NCBI GenBank assembly: GCA_017303555.1
Contig: JAFLCN010000001.1
Coordinates: forward strand, 372,001-436,000
Origin: Planctomycetota bacterium
GTDB taxonomy: Bacteria > Planctomycetota > Phycisphaerae > Phycisphaerales > UBA1924
Reading direction: 5' to 3'
Length of the DNA stretch: 64,000 nucleotides
Under the pieces are notes generated by a model. The model was given only the letters and a program-made list of their open reading frames with translations. It did no database searches and was not told where the DNA came from. This document shows, piece by piece, positions 1 through 9,703 of the stretch (positions are counted from its first letter, which is position 1; each line of letters opens with the position of its first letter). Position numbers and translations under genes: made by a program.

Positions 1-1
1 C

Positions 2-1615
2 GCGATGCTCATTGCCGCCCTGCGTTTCCGCTGGGTGACGCTTGCCACGGTGCTCGCGATGTTCGTCGCGGCCGTGTACGGCTTCGGGCACGTGAAGCAG
101 AATTTCTTCCCGCCCGCAACCCGCCCGCAGTTCCTCGTCGATGCGTTTTTGCCCGCGGGGACGCACATCCGCGATTCCGAGAAATTTGCGTCGGAGATCG
201 AGAAGTACCTCAAGACTCAGGACGGCGTCGAGCACGTCTCGACCTTTGTCGGCAGCGGCGGCCTGCGTTTCCTGCTGGTGTACTCGCCCGAATCTCAGAA
301 CAGCGCGTTCGTGCAGTTCCTGGTGAACGTCGACGACGAGAACAAGATCGCCCGCCTCGTCGAGGACGTGCAGAACCACTTGGACGACTCGTACCCGGAC
401 GCCAACGTGATCGCAAAGAAGTTCCTGCTCGGCCCCGGCGCGGGCGGGCGCGTGCAGGCCAGACTGAGCGGTCCGGATTCAGGCGTGCTGCGGGAGCTCT
501 CGCGGAAGGTGCGCGAAATCTACAAAGAGGATGGCGGCGCCCTCTGCGTCCGCGACGACTGGGCGGAAAAGGTGCAGACGATCCGGCCCGAGTTGCTCGA
601 GTTGCAGGCCCGGCGCAGCGGCATCACCCGTGTGGACGTTTCCAACGCCCTGGAAACCGGGCTTGAGGGTCGCACCGTCGGCTTCTATCGCGAGCCGGGC
701 GAAGCCGGGGGCGGCATATTCCCGCAGGAAACGCGGCTTCTCCCGATCGTCGCCCGCCCGCCCGCGAACGAGCGCCAAAGCGTGGACGCCATCCACAGCA
801 TGCAGATCTGGAGCCCCGTCGCGGGTCGGATGATCCCGCTCTCGCAGGTTGCTTCGGGCACGCAAACGTCGTGGGAAGACCCGGCGGTCATGCGGCGTGA
901 TCGCTTCCCGACGATCACGGTCCACGCCGATCCGCGGACCGGCCTGCCAAGCCAGCTCTTCGCACGCGTCCGCGACAAGATCGAGAAGATCGAGTTGCCC
1001 CCGGGCTACAAGCTGGAATGGGGCGGCGAATACGAAGATTCCGGCCGCGCTCGGGCCGCGCTCGCCGAGCCGCTTCCGATGGCTCTGGTGGTAATGGTCT
1101 TCATCGTGGTCACGCTCTTCAACTCGATCCGGACGACGATGGTGATCTGCCTCGCCGTGCCGCTGGCGATCATCGGCGTCACGGGAGGATTGCTCCTGAC
1201 CAACTCGGCCTTCGGTTTCATGGCGTTGCTGGGCGCGATCGCGCTCGGAGGCGAACAGATCAAAAACTCGATCGTGCTGGTGGACGAGTTCCGCACGCAA
1301 ATGACCGACTACGGCAAGCACCCGTACGAGGCCGTGGTGGACGGAAGCGTGAGCCGCCTGCGTCCGGTGATGCTGGTGGCGATCACAACCGTCCTGGGCA
1401 TGATCCCGCTTTTGCAGGATCCGTTCTTCTCGGCGATGGCCGTGACGATCATGTTCGGACTCGGCTTTGCCTGCGTGCTGACGATGATCGTGATCCCCGT
1501 GCTGTTCGTCATCTTCTTCAACGTTCACAAGGGCGGCACGTCCCCCGCGCCCTTCAAAGCAGATTCTCCCGTTCCCGATTCCCCGCTCGCGGGCGTGGAC
1601 GCCACGCCAGCATGA
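2..1615 (+). CDS. RND efflux transporter permease, C-terminal part (cut by left edge)
   Basis: Inner-membrane permease subunit of a proton-driven tripartite efflux pump. The reading frame is open to the window edge and the visible 537 residues match the second half of RND proteins: a membrane segment, the NFFPPATRPQF stretch that opens the second periplasmic porter domain in this subfamily, then a hydrophobic block from about residue 355 with GGEQIKNSIVLVDEF and a run of closing transmembrane helices. The Met codon at position 5 is probably internal, because a complete RND protein has about 1000 residues or more. The tail after the last helix is short and rich in Pro and Ser. Adaptor and outer-membrane partners are not visible and probably lie to the left. 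The substrate cannot be told. Confidence 0.88.
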   Translation, partial: AMLIAALRFRWVTLATVLAMFVAAVYGFGHVKQNFFPPATRPQFLVDAFLPAGTHIRDSEKFASEIEKYLKTQDGVEHVSTFVGSGGLRFLLVYSPESQNSAFVQFLVNVDDENKIARLVEDVQNHLDDSYPDANVIAKKFLLGPGAGGRVQARLSGPDSGVLRELSRKVREIYKEDGGALCVRDDWAEKVQTIRPELLELQARRSGITRVDVSNALETGLEGRTVGFYREPGEAGGGIFPQETRLLPIVARPPANERQSVDAIHSMQIWSPVAGRMIPLSQVASGTQTSWEDPAVMRRDRFPTITVHADPRTGLPSQLFARVRDKIEKIELPPGYKLEWGGEYEDSGRARAALAEPLPMALVVMVFIVVTLFNSIRTTMVICLAVPLAIIGVTGGLLLTNSAFGFMALLGAIALGGEQIKNSIVLVDEFRTQMTDYGKHPYEAVVDGSVSRLRPVMLVAITTVLGMIPLLQDPFFSAMAVTIMFGLGFACVLTMIVIPVLFVIFFNVHKGGTSPAPFKADSPVPDSPLAGVDATPA

Positions 1616-1671
1616 GTGCGCCGGCCCGGTTGTTCGCGCTGCGGAGCCCGCAAGGCTACTGGAGGTGACGT

Positions 1672-2925
1672 GTGACGAAGTCCGCGTCCGAACGCTTCGG
1701 CGTGCATTCGGAAGTCGGCGTGCTGCGCAAGGTCCTGGTCTGTTCGCCCGGCCTCGCGCACGCGCGCCTGACGCCGAGCAACTGCGATCGCTTGCTCTTC
1801 GATGAGATCCCGTGGGTCGAGCGGGCGAAGAAGGACCACGCCGACTTCGTTGCCCAGATGCGGGCGCGGGGCGTCGAGGTCTTCGAGTTGCACGCACTGC
1901 TCGCGGAAACTCTCGCGATCCCGCAGGCGAGAAAATGGCTGCTCGATTGCCAGATCGTGGCGAACCAGGTCGGTGCCGGGCTGGTGGCCGAGACCCGCGC
2001 CTTTCTCGATGCTCTCGATGCACCCACGCTCGCGGCACACATGATCGGCGGGCTCTCGACAGCCGAACTCCCCCCATCGTTCGATTCCGCCTACCTGCGG
2101 ATGGTGCGGGAGTCATCGGGCGCTTCGGAGTATCTGCTGCCCCCCTTGCCCAACACGCTCTACACGCGCGACACCACCTGCTGGATCTACGGGGGCGTCT
2201 CGCTGAACCCGCTCTACTGGCCGGTGCGGCGAGAGGAAACGCTGCTGACGAGCGCGGTCTACAAGTTCCACCCGGCTTTCTCGGGGAGCGTCAACATCTG
2301 GTGGGGCGACCCGGAGCGCGAGCACGGCCTCGCGACAGTCGAAGGGGGCGATGTGCTCATCCCCGGTAACGGCGTCGTGCTCATCGGCATGAGCGAGCGG
2401 ACGAGCCGGCAGGGCATTACGCAGTTGGCATCGGCGCTCTTCGCTCGCGGGGCGGCGGAGCACATCATCGTCGCCGCGATGCCCAGGTTGCGCGCCGCCA
2501 TGCACCTCGACACCGTCTTTACGTTCTGCGATCGCGACCTGGTGAGCCTGTATCCGCCCATCGTGGACCAGATCAAGGTTTTTTCACTCCGCGCCGGAAA
2601 CGGACCGGGCGGGCTGCGCATCGAGAGCCACGATCGGCCGCTGGTCGATGTGCTGGCGCCGGCGCTCGGGCTCAAGACACTGCGCGTGGTCGAGACCGGT
2701 GGCGATGCGTACGCGATGGAGCGCCAGCAGTGGGATAGCGGCAACAACTATGTCGCGCTCGCGCCGGGCATCGTCGTCGCGTACGACCGCAACACGCACT
2801 CCAACGGACTGCTTCGCAAGCAAGGCATCGAAGTCATCACCATCGCGGGCGCGGAACTCGGGCGCGGACGGGGCGGCGGACACTGCATGACGTGCCCGCT
2901 GCTGCGGGATCCACTGACAATCTGA
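1672..2925 (+). CDS. arcA: Arginine deiminase
   Basis: Hydrolyses L-arginine to L-citrulline and ammonia (EC 3.5.3.6) in the cytoplasm. The 417-residue length is normal for the family. Visible active-site blocks are [15 protein letters not shown] with [22 protein letters not shown] with the catalytic His and Asp, and the C-terminal [11 protein letters not shown] with the nucleophile Cys405. Translation starts at a GTG preceded by GGAGG six nt upstream. No arcB, arcC or arcD lies next to it, so the classical ATP-yielding pathway is not encoded locally; the neighbours are glutaminase and asparaginase, two other ammonia-releasing enzymes. A role in arginine catabolism, pH homeostasis or nitrogen release is inference. 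Confidence 0.95.
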   Translation: MTKSASERFGVHSEVGVLRKVLVCSPGLAHARLTPSNCDRLLFDEIPWVERAKKDHADFVAQMRARGVEVFELHALLAETLAIPQARKWLLDCQIVANQVGAGLVAETRAFLDALDAPTLAAHMIGGLSTAELPPSFDSAYLRMVRESSGASEYLLPPLPNTLYTRDTTCWIYGGVSLNPLYWPVRREETLLTSAVYKFHPAFSGSVNIWWGDPEREHGLATVEGGDVLIPGNGVVLIGMSERTSRQGITQLASALFARGAAEHIIVAAMPRLRAAMHLDTVFTFCDRDLVSLYPPIVDQIKVFSLRAGNGPGGLRIESHDRPLVDVLAPALGLKTLRVVETGGDAYAMERQQWDSGNNYVALAPGIVVAYDRNTHSNGLLRKQGIEVITIAGAELGRGRGGGHCMTCPLLRDPLTI

Positions 2926-2966
2926 CCGTTGGCATTCGGGCCGGTCGAATCATGGAAAAGCCCTAC

Positions 2967-2996
2967 TTGACACGTTTATGATGAAACGAGTACATT
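2967..2996 (+). promoter_or_regulatory. Sigma-70-type promoter of glsA
   Basis: A perfect -35 box TTGACA (2967-2972) is followed after 18 nt by TACATT (2991-2996). Transcription would start near 3003, leaving a leader of about 78 nt before the glutaminase ATG. The spacer contains a small inverted repeat, CGTTT (2973-2977) and AAACG (2984-2988), which could be a regulator site; that part is speculation. Confidence 0.6.
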
Positions 2997-3080
2997 GGCC
3001 GCGGGAGATCCGCGCTTGGCGATCGCGGGCCCGCAATTCTTTGTGTTCGGGTCCGCGTGGCCAAACTCGGGGAGCATCGC

Positions 3081-4085
3081 ATGCACATTCGGGTTCCGAT
3101 CGATGAAACCACAGCGCGCCAGGCGGTTTCCACCGGAAAATTGCCGGGTGGCGACCGGGTCGGCGCCCTCGTCAAAGAGGCCTACGAGCGCTTCAAGTCC
3201 AACGACGATGGCAAAGTCGCCGACTACATCCCCGCCCTCGCCAAAGTTTCACGGAAACTCTTCGGTGTCTGCGTGGTCGATGTGAGCGGCGCGACCTACG
3301 AGGCGGGCGACACGGGCGTCGAGTTTTCCATCCAGAGTGTTTCGAAGCCATTCGTCTTCGCGCTGGTCTGCCAGGCGATCGGGACCGAAGAGGCCCGCAA
3401 GAAGCTCGGCGTGAACGCGACCGGGCTGCCGTTCAACTCGGTCATGGCGGTTGAACTCAATAAAGACCGGACGATGAACCCGATGGTGAACGCGGGCGCG
3501 ATCGCCGCGGCGAGCCTGATCCCGGGCGACACGGCCGACGCGAAGTGGAAAGCGATCCAGGACGGGCTCTCCAAGTTCGCCGGTCGCAAACTGACGCTGA
3601 ACACCGAGGTGTATGAATCAGAAGCCGCGACCAACCTGCGGAACCGGGGCATCGCCAAATTGCTCGAGGGTTACGGGCGGATGTACTTCGATGCGCTGCA
3701 ATCGACGGACGTCTACACCAAGCAGTGCTCGCTGAACGTGAACGCCAAGGACCTCGCCGTCATGGGCGCGACGCTGGCCGACGGCGGCGTGAACCCCATC
3801 ACCAAAGAACGCGTGATCGACGCTTCGATCTGCAAGCGCGTGCTCGCGGCGCTCGCAACGGCGGGCCTCTACGAACTCTCGGGCGACTGGCTCTACGAGA
3901 TCGGCCTCCCGGGAAAGAGCGGCGTGGGCGGGGGCATCTTCACGGTTGCGCCCGGAAAGGGCGCTCTGGGCACGTTCGCGCCCGCGCTCGATGAAGCGGG
4001 CAACAGCATCAAGGGCCAGAGCGTCGCGGAGTATCTCTCCGAGCGCCTCGGCCTGAATCTCTTCGCATCGCGTCCGAATGAATGA
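3081..4085 (+). CDS. glsA: Glutaminase A
   Basis: Hydrolyses glutamine to glutamate and ammonia (EC 3.5.1.2). It belongs to the serine-dependent beta-lactamase-like glutaminases: QSVSKPF carries the Ser86-x-x-Lys89 catalytic pair, NPMVNAGAI is the conserved family block, and the GKSGVGGGIFTVAPGKGA stretch near the C-terminus is typical. The ATG at 3081 was chosen because GGGGAG sits six nt before it; a GTG at 3057 would add eight residues. At 334 residues it is slightly longer than the common 305-310. It has its own promoter and is followed after 59 nt by an MFS gene on the same strand, so the two may share a transcript. Confidence 0.94.
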   Translation: MHIRVPIDETTARQAVSTGKLPGGDRVGALVKEAYERFKSNDDGKVADYIPALAKVSRKLFGVCVVDVSGATYEAGDTGVEFSIQSVSKPFVFALVCQAIGTEEARKKLGVNATGLPFNSVMAVELNKDRTMNPMVNAGAIAAASLIPGDTADAKWKAIQDGLSKFAGRKLTLNTEVYESEAATNLRNRGIAKLLEGYGRMYFDALQSTDVYTKQCSLNVNAKDLAVMGATLADGGVNPITKERVIDASICKRVLAALATAGLYELSGDWLYEIGLPGKSGVGGGIFTVAPGKGALGTFAPALDEAGNSIKGQSVAEYLSERLGLNLFASRPNE

Positions 4086-4144
4086 GTGCACACGGTGCAT
4101 ACGAGAAGAGGCCACAGCCTCTTCCAGAACTCACGGGGAAAAGA

Positions 4145-5758
4145 ATGAGCAACGCACAATCGCCCGCGCTCGATGACGGAACCAGAGAATCTTGGATCCC
4201 GATGATCGTCATCGCGATGGGTCAGGCGCTCATGTCGTTCAACGTCGCGGCCATCCCCATCTCGATGAGCGGCATGGTCGAGGACTTCAGAACTCCCCCC
4301 ACCACCGTCGGCACCGCGATCGTCATGTACTCGCTGGGCGTCTCCGGTTTCGTCATGCTCGGGGCCAAACTCGGCCAGCGTTTCGGATCGAAGATCTTCT
4401 TCCAGGTCGCCACGGCGCTCTTTCTCGTCGCCATGATCATGATGGTGGTCAGCCCGCAGGCGTGGATCATGCTCGCCGCCCAGGCGCTCGCCGGTTTCGC
4501 CGGCGCGTCGCTGGTCCCCTCGCTGGTCGCGCTCATCGCGAATCACTACTCCGGCAAGCAGCAGGCCGAGGCCGTCGGTTGGCTCGGCTCGGCCCGCGCC
4601 ATCGCGGGCGTGCTCGCGTTCATCATCGTCGGTTACCTCGCGACCATCAACTGGCGCATGGGCTTTGGCCTGCTCATCGTCCACGCGGCGCTCATCCTGC
4701 TGCTGAGCTTCAAGCTCAAGCCCGCCAAGCCCCGCCCGGAAGTCAAAATCGATGCGGTCGGCGTCGTGCTCTCGGCGATCGGCGTCATCTGCATCGCGTT
4801 CGGCTTCAACAACGTCCGGGGCTGGGGCATTCTGCTCGCCCGGCCCGCGGCACCGTTCGACATCCTCGGCGTTTCCCCCGCTCCGATGCTCATCGGCTTC
4901 GGCATCATCGTGGTCACGGGGTTCTTCCTGTGGTCGCAGCGCAGGGCACGTCTGGGCGGCACGCCTCTCCTGGCCCTGGAAATCGCCAGTTCGCCCCGCG
5001 AGTGGGCAACGCTTGTCGCCCTGTTCATCATCGTGTCCATGGAGGGCGCGATCAACTTCGCCGTGCCCCTCTATATCCAAATCGTCCAGGGCCGCAGCAG
5101 CATCGCCTCGTCGATCGCGATGATGCCCTTCATGCTCACGGTCTTCTTCACCGCAATCCTGATCGTGAAGCTCTACGCGAAGTTCCCGCCCCGCACCATC
5201 GCGATGGGGTCTTTCGTGCTGGTTGCCATCGGCACCGCCTGGCTTGCATTCGTGGTGCGCAGTGAATGGGGCACGCCCCCGGTCATCGCGGGATTGATTA
5301 TCGTCGGCCTCGGCCAGGGCGCCCTGGTCACGCTGCTCTTCAACGTGCTCGTCACCGCAGCCCCCAAAGAGTTGGCGGGCGATGTCGGGTCGCTGCGGGG
5401 GGTGACGCAGAACCTTGCCGCGGCAATCGGTACCGCGATGGTCGGCACCATCCTCGTCGGCCTGCTCAGCAGCATGGTCATCCGCGACGCCATGAGCAAC
5501 CCGGTCATCACGGCCGAACTTCGGGATCAGGTGAATCTCAACAATCTGAACTTCATGCGCGACGGCGCGATCACCGACATCCTCAAAAATACCACCGCGA
5601 CCGCCGAGCAGATGGCCGAAGCGCTCCGCATCAACGGCGAGGCCCGCATCAGCGCGCTCAAGATCGGCTTCTTGCTCATGTCCGGCTTGTCGCTCTTGGC
5701 CATCCTGCCGTGCTCGTGGCTCCCGGGCTACCTCAACACCGGCGGCAAGAAGGCCTGA
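4145..5758 (+). CDS. MFS transporter, DHA2-like (14-helix) drug:H+ antiporter
   Basis: A 537-residue inner-membrane protein of the major facilitator superfamily. The N-terminal helix runs into AAIPISMSGMVEDF, followed by the loop GAKLGQRFGSKIFFQ, which fits the family's conserved loop between helices 2 and 3. The number of hydrophobic segments and the length suggest the 14-helix DHA2 type (EmrB/QacA-like). The start at 4145 has the purine-rich GGGGAAAAGA just upstream; a start at 4082 overlapping glsA is less likely because the extra 21 residues are polar and unconserved-looking. The substrate is unknown. Its position between glutaminase and asparaginase might mean export of an amino acid or amine, but this is only context. 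Confidence 0.85.
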   Translation: MSNAQSPALDDGTRESWIPMIVIAMGQALMSFNVAAIPISMSGMVEDFRTPPTTVGTAIVMYSLGVSGFVMLGAKLGQRFGSKIFFQVATALFLVAMIMMVVSPQAWIMLAAQALAGFAGASLVPSLVALIANHYSGKQQAEAVGWLGSARAIAGVLAFIIVGYLATINWRMGFGLLIVHAALILLLSFKLKPAKPRPEVKIDAVGVVLSAIGVICIAFGFNNVRGWGILLARPAAPFDILGVSPAPMLIGFGIIVVTGFFLWSQRRARLGGTPLLALEIASSPREWATLVALFIIVSMEGAINFAVPLYIQIVQGRSSIASSIAMMPFMLTVFFTAILIVKLYAKFPPRTIAMGSFVLVAIGTAWLAFVVRSEWGTPPVIAGLIIVGLGQGALVTLLFNVLVTAAPKELAGDVGSLRGVTQNLAAAIGTAMVGTILVGLLSSMVIRDAMSNPVITAELRDQVNLNNLNFMRDGAITDILKNTTATAEQMAEALRINGEARISALKIGFLLMSGLSLLAILPCSWLPGYLNTGGKKA

Positions 5759-5799
5759 GCCCCCCGTTCCGCCCTCCCGTTCGAGAAAGTGATCTCCGC

Positions 5800-6774
5800 A
5801 TGGCGCTCCCGCGATTGCTCTTCGTGTCCCTGGGCGGAACCATCACGATGGTGCCGTCGGATTCCGGCGGGATCGCGCCCAAGCTGGGCGCCGCCGAACT
5901 TGTCGCTTCGGTTCCGGCGCTCAAGGACGTCGCATCCATCGAGGCGCATTCACCATTCAAGCTCCCCAGCCCCTCGCTCACGCCCGACAAGCTGGTGGAC
6001 GTCGCCGGGCAGATCGCGAAGGCCTTCGAGTCGGGATTCGACGGCGCCGTGGTCATTCAGGGCACCGACACGATCGAAGAATCGGCCTTCCTCCTCGATC
6101 TGCTCGTCCCGGGAGACAAACCGGTGGTCGTGACCGGCGCGATGCGCGGCGCGGATGCGCCGGGTGCCGATGGACCGGCGAACCTGCTTGCCGCGGCCCG
6201 GGTTGCAGCCTCCAAAGAAGCCCGCGGGCTTGGCACGCTTGCCGTCCTCAATTACGACATCCACGCCGCCCGATTCGTGCAGAAGTCGCACACCGCGCTC
6301 CCCTCGGCGTTCTTGTCGCCCCTCACCGGGCCGCTTGGCGTGGTGGCGGAAGGACGCACCCATATCTACTGCCGCGTCGGAAGAAACCCGACGCTCCCGA
6401 TCGCCGGGGGCGGGCCCGCTCCGATCGCGCTCGTGAAGGTGCCGATGGGCGACGACGGACGGATGCTCAAAGATCTCCCCAGGCTCGGCTACGCCGGCGC
6501 GGTGATCGAGGGCATGGGCGCGGGGCATGTTCATGCCGATGTGGCGCCGATTCTGGGCGAGCTTGCCGAGAAAATCCCGGTGGTGCTCTCCTCGCGTTCC
6601 ATGACGGGTCCGGTGTTCACTTCGACATACGGCTACGCCGGCGCGGAGATCGACCTGCTGAAGCGCGGGCTTGTTCCCAGCGGATATCTGTCGGGCCTGA
6701 AGGCGCGATTGCTTCTCGGGCTGGCGATTCGTGGCGGCGGAAACTCTGCCGGGGCATTCACGCCATACCAGTGA
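5800..6774 (+). CDS. L-asparaginase (type I/II fold)
   Basis: Hydrolyses asparagine to aspartate and ammonia (EC 3.5.1.1). The two diagnostic blocks are present: SLGGTITM near the N-terminus with catalytic Thr14, and VIQGTDTIEE with the Thr89-Asp90 pair, followed by VTGAMRGADAPGADGPANL. The 324 residues match the family. There is no signal peptide, so a cytoplasmic location is expected. The ATG at 5800 begins right before the conserved strand; no strong Shine-Dalgarno is seen. It lies 41 nt after the MFS gene and 27 nt before the porin gene, all on the same strand, which fits one operon. Confidence 0.92.
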   Translation: MALPRLLFVSLGGTITMVPSDSGGIAPKLGAAELVASVPALKDVASIEAHSPFKLPSPSLTPDKLVDVAGQIAKAFESGFDGAVVIQGTDTIEESAFLLDLLVPGDKPVVVTGAMRGADAPGADGPANLLAAARVAASKEARGLGTLAVLNYDIHAARFVQKSHTALPSAFLSPLTGPLGVVAEGRTHIYCRVGRNPTLPIAGGGPAPIALVKVPMGDDGRMLKDLPRLGYAGAVIEGMGAGHVHADVAPILGELAEKIPVVLSSRSMTGPVFTSTYGYAGAEIDLLKRGLVPSGYLSGLKARLLLGLAIRGGGNSAGAFTPYQ

Positions 6775-6801
6775 TCGGCGGGAATTTTCGGGAGTTCGCA
6801 G

Positions 6802-8175
6802 ATGAAGAGGATGAATCTGGCGTCTGGATTGATTTCGGTCGCGATCGCATCGGGCGCCTGGGCCCGGCAGGATGCGCCAGAGCAACCGGCGCAGGAAACG
6901 CCCGCGAATACCACGCCCGACGCGACCGCGCCGAAACTCGACTCCGACGCGACCTTCAAGTACGCCATCCCCGACATCTCGCTCCCCGGGGGCGGCCAGC
7001 GGGGCGATGTGGGCCTTTCGCCCGGCGATACTCCCACAGCGGCGCTCGATGAGATGTACGACATCGACACGCCCCGGCGAGGCATCTTCCACTTTCCGGT
7101 CATCGAAGCGCCCATCGACAACCTTGCCGCGGCGCTGCGCCGGCTGGACGACAAGACCGGCCTGCGCCTGAACTTCGCCTACACGATGCTCTTCCAGCAG
7201 ACGAGCAACACGCCGGTCGGCCCGAACAAGGGCGCCGCGGGCGATATCGACTTCATGGCCGCGTGGACTCTGCTCGGCCGCGGCACGCAGAACACCGGAA
7301 CGCTTGTGTTCACGACCGAGTACCGATTCCAGATCGGTGAGCAACCGCCCTCGCTCCTCGGCGGGCAGCTCGGTGTGCTCACGGCCCCCACCGCCGCGTT
7401 CAACGACCGGGGCTGGGTCGTTCGCGACGCCTACTGGCTCCAGCGCCTTCTCGATGGCAAGCTCCGCTTCATCCTCGGGCGAGCGGATATCTCCGACTTC
7501 ATCGGCGGCATGCGCATGCAGGCCATCAACACCTCGTTCTTCAATCGCGCATTCTCGGGCAACGCAGCGGTCGCCTATCCCGCCGGGCACGGGCCCGCCG
7601 CCGGCTTTTCGGTCGTTCCCAACGAATTCTTCTACGTCACGGCGGGCATGCAGAACGCGTACAGCACCTCGACCACGATCGGCCTGAACACGCTGGACGA
7701 AGGGGATTTCTTCTACGCAATCGAGGCTGGCATCACACCGAACATCGAGGGCCTGGGACGCGGCCGTTACCGCGTGATGTACTGGTACATGGACGATCGG
7801 CCCTCGCTCGCGCTGCCCAGCGATCAGGGCATCTCCCTGATCGCGGATCAGGACATCGGCGACCGCGTGATCGTGTTTGCACGCTACGGACACTCCGACG
7901 GAGACCTCACCAACATCAAGAACATGGGCCAGATCGGCGGCGGCATCCGCGGGCTGCTCGGCAGCGAAGACGACCTGACCGGGCTGGCGGGTTCATTGGC
8001 CGAACCCGAGCGCGCGGGCTGGCGGAACGAAAAGGTGGTCGAAGTCTTCCACCGCTGGCAGCTCACAGCCCGCACGCAGTTCACCGTCGGCGCGCAGCTC
8101 ATCGTTGATCCGAGCAACGCGCCCCAGGACGACACCATCGGCGTCTTCTCCTTCCGTTTCCGCTTCGATTTCTAA
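6802..8175 (+). CDS. OprB-like outer-membrane porin
   Basis: Predicted outer-membrane beta-barrel. It starts with a short signal peptide (MKRMNLASGL... to about AWA-RQ), then a Pro/Thr-rich linker and a long alternating polar/hydrophobic barrel region. The C-terminal stretch EVFHRWQLTARTQFTVGAQ followed by a final FRFRFDF with terminal Phe is typical of the carbohydrate-selective porin (OprB) family and of BAM-recognised barrels. Length 457 fits. GGGAG lies about nine nt before the ATG. The barrel could let amino acids or sugars into the periplasm for the neighbouring catabolic genes; OprB substrates cannot be read from sequence. Confidence 0.75.
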   Translation: MKRMNLASGLISVAIASGAWARQDAPEQPAQETPANTTPDATAPKLDSDATFKYAIPDISLPGGGQRGDVGLSPGDTPTAALDEMYDIDTPRRGIFHFPVIEAPIDNLAAALRRLDDKTGLRLNFAYTMLFQQTSNTPVGPNKGAAGDIDFMAAWTLLGRGTQNTGTLVFTTEYRFQIGEQPPSLLGGQLGVLTAPTAAFNDRGWVVRDAYWLQRLLDGKLRFILGRADISDFIGGMRMQAINTSFFNRAFSGNAAVAYPAGHGPAAGFSVVPNEFFYVTAGMQNAYSTSTTIGLNTLDEGDFFYAIEAGITPNIEGLGRGRYRVMYWYMDDRPSLALPSDQGISLIADQDIGDRVIVFARYGHSDGDLTNIKNMGQIGGGIRGLLGSEDDLTGLAGSLAEPERAGWRNEKVVEVFHRWQLTARTQFTVGAQLIVDPSNAPQDDTIGVFSFRFRFDF

Positions 8176-8254
8176 ACGTTCCTCCCCCGCCCCACCCCAC
8201 CCCCACCCGCAGAAGTCCGACAACAGACTCTCTGCCCGCACCCTGGAACGCCGC

Positions 8255-9637
8255 ATGAACGAGACCCAGGGAAAGGACGTCGGGTCGCTCCTTCAGTTCA
8301 TGTGCAAACTGGGCCAGGCCTACATCGGCTGCGGCGAACAGACCGCGCAGGTCGAACTGCTCCTGCGTCGCATCGCTTCCGCCAACGGCATGGTGAAGGC
8401 CCGCGTCGTCGCGTTCCCCTCCGCTCTCTTCATCTTCGTCAACGACGGCGAAAAAGACCACGTCACGCTCATCGAAGGCCCCCTCAGCGGCTTGCGTCTC
8501 GATCAGATCGCCGATGTGTACACGCTGGGCGGAATGGCGGGCCGGGGCGAACTCGCGCCACGCGACGGCCTGAAGCAGCTCGCGGCCATCATGCACAAGA
8601 CGCCCCGCTTCGGGGTCTTGGGGAGCATCGTCGGCCACACGATCCTCACCGTGGGCATCGCGATGATGTTCATGCCCGCGCTCTCGAACATCGCGACCGC
8701 CGCGTGCCTCGGGCTGGTCATCGGCCTGATCAAGGCCGTCGTTCGCCAGGGAGCGCTGCTCGCGGTGCCGATGTCGGTGGTTGCCGCGGCCGTCGTTTCT
8801 TCCCTGGTCGTCCTCGCCTCCCGCTACGGATATCCGGTCGATCCGCTGCACGCGTTGATTCCGCCGCTGATCACGTTTCTGCCGGGCGGGATGCTGACGC
8901 TCGGCATGCTCGAGCTCGCGTACGGCGACATGGTCAGCGGAGCCAGCAGGCTGATCGGCGGATTTGTTCAGCTCGTCCTGCTCGCATTCGGTCTCGCGGC
9001 CGGCGCCGCCATCATGGGCGTGACCCCCGGCAACATGTTCACTTACGCCGATTTCCCGACGATCGTCCCCTGGGCGTTCTGGGCCGCGTGGGCTCCCTGG
9101 GCCGGAGTCATCGTCTTCGGCATCGGTGTGTTCCTGCACTTTTCGGCGCCCAGGAATTCGCTGCTGTGGATGCTGCTCGTGCTGCTCGTCACGTTCGCGA
9201 CGCAGCAGATCGCGACAAAGTTCATCGGGAGCGAGTTCAGCGGATTTTTCGGAATGCTCGTTGCGACGCCGCTTGGATACCTGATCCGCTTTGCCTTCAA
9301 AGGTCCGCCCTCGATGGTGACTTTCCTGCCGAGTTTCTGGCTTCTCGTGCCCGGGGCGCTGGGGCTCTTGAGCGTGAAGCGCATGCTCAGCGACCGCGTC
9401 GCCGGGATCGACGGGCTGATTACCGCCGTCTTCGTCTTCGCTTCGATCGCGCTCGGGACGCTCATGGGCGCTTCTCTCTATAAAGGCATCACCGAGCGAT
9501 TCGGCTGGTGGCAGCTCAAGGTCGGACGTGCCCCGCGCGAAAACCGGATGCGCCAACTTGCCGCGGCGATCGCAACACCGAAAGACGACGCAAACAAAGC
9601 GCCGCCTTCCGGCGGCGCTCCGAAAGACGCGAATTAA
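8255..9637 (+). CDS. Threonine/serine exporter family protein (ThrE-like)
   Basis: An integral membrane protein of 460 residues matching the two-part ThrE architecture: an N-terminal soluble plus five-helix ThrE domain (with GCGEQTAQVE and PSALFIFV) and a C-terminal five-helix half beginning near FWAAWAPWAGVIVFG. Family members export threonine and serine by proton antiport. The ATG at 8255 is the first Met before the conserved domain; the in-frame extension upstream is Pro/Ser-rich and overlaps the preceding spacer, so it is left out. The last codons contain a perfect GC-rich hairpin (separate entry). This is the last gene of the left plus-strand block; the next gene converges on it. Confidence 0.88.
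   Translation: MNETQGKDVGSLLQFMCKLGQAYIGCGEQTAQVELLLRRIASANGMVKARVVAFPSALFIFVNDGEKDHVTLIEGPLSGLRLDQIADVYTLGGMAGRGELAPRDGLKQLAAIMHKTPRFGVLGSIVGHTILTVGIAMMFMPALSNIATAACLGLVIGLIKAVVRQGALLAVPMSVVAAAVVSSLVVLASRYGYPVDPLHALIPPLITFLPGGMLTLGMLELAYGDMVSGASRLIGGFVQLVLLAFGLAAGAAIMGVTPGNMFTYADFPTIVPWAFWAAWAPWAGVIVFGIGVFLHFSAPRNSLLWMLLVLLVTFATQQIATKFIGSEFSGFFGMLVATPLGYLIRFAFKGPPSMVTFLPSFWLLVPGALGLLSVKRMLSDRVAGIDGLITAVFVFASIALGTLMGASLYKGITERFGWWQLKVGRAPRENRMRQLAAAIATPKDDANKAPPSGGAPKDAN
9599..9618 (+). terminator. Perfect GC hairpin inside the 3' end of the thrE-like gene
   Basis: GCGCCGCC (9599-9606), loop TTCC, GGCGGCGC (9611-9618) form an uninterrupted 8-bp stem inside the codons for APPSGGAP, six codons before the stop. 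There is no T-run behind it, so it is at best a Rho-independent-like pause, or an RNA 3'-end stabiliser. Confidence 0.35.
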
Positions 9638-9703
9638 CAGGCATCCTCACGGGCGGCGGACTCGTACGAGTTCCGATTGCGCTTTGCTTACCTTTGCATT
9701 TGG

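Noticed and set aside
5950..7893. A 647-codon antisense frame over asparaginase and porin
   Set aside because: No domain, no start signal, and it crosses two real genes.
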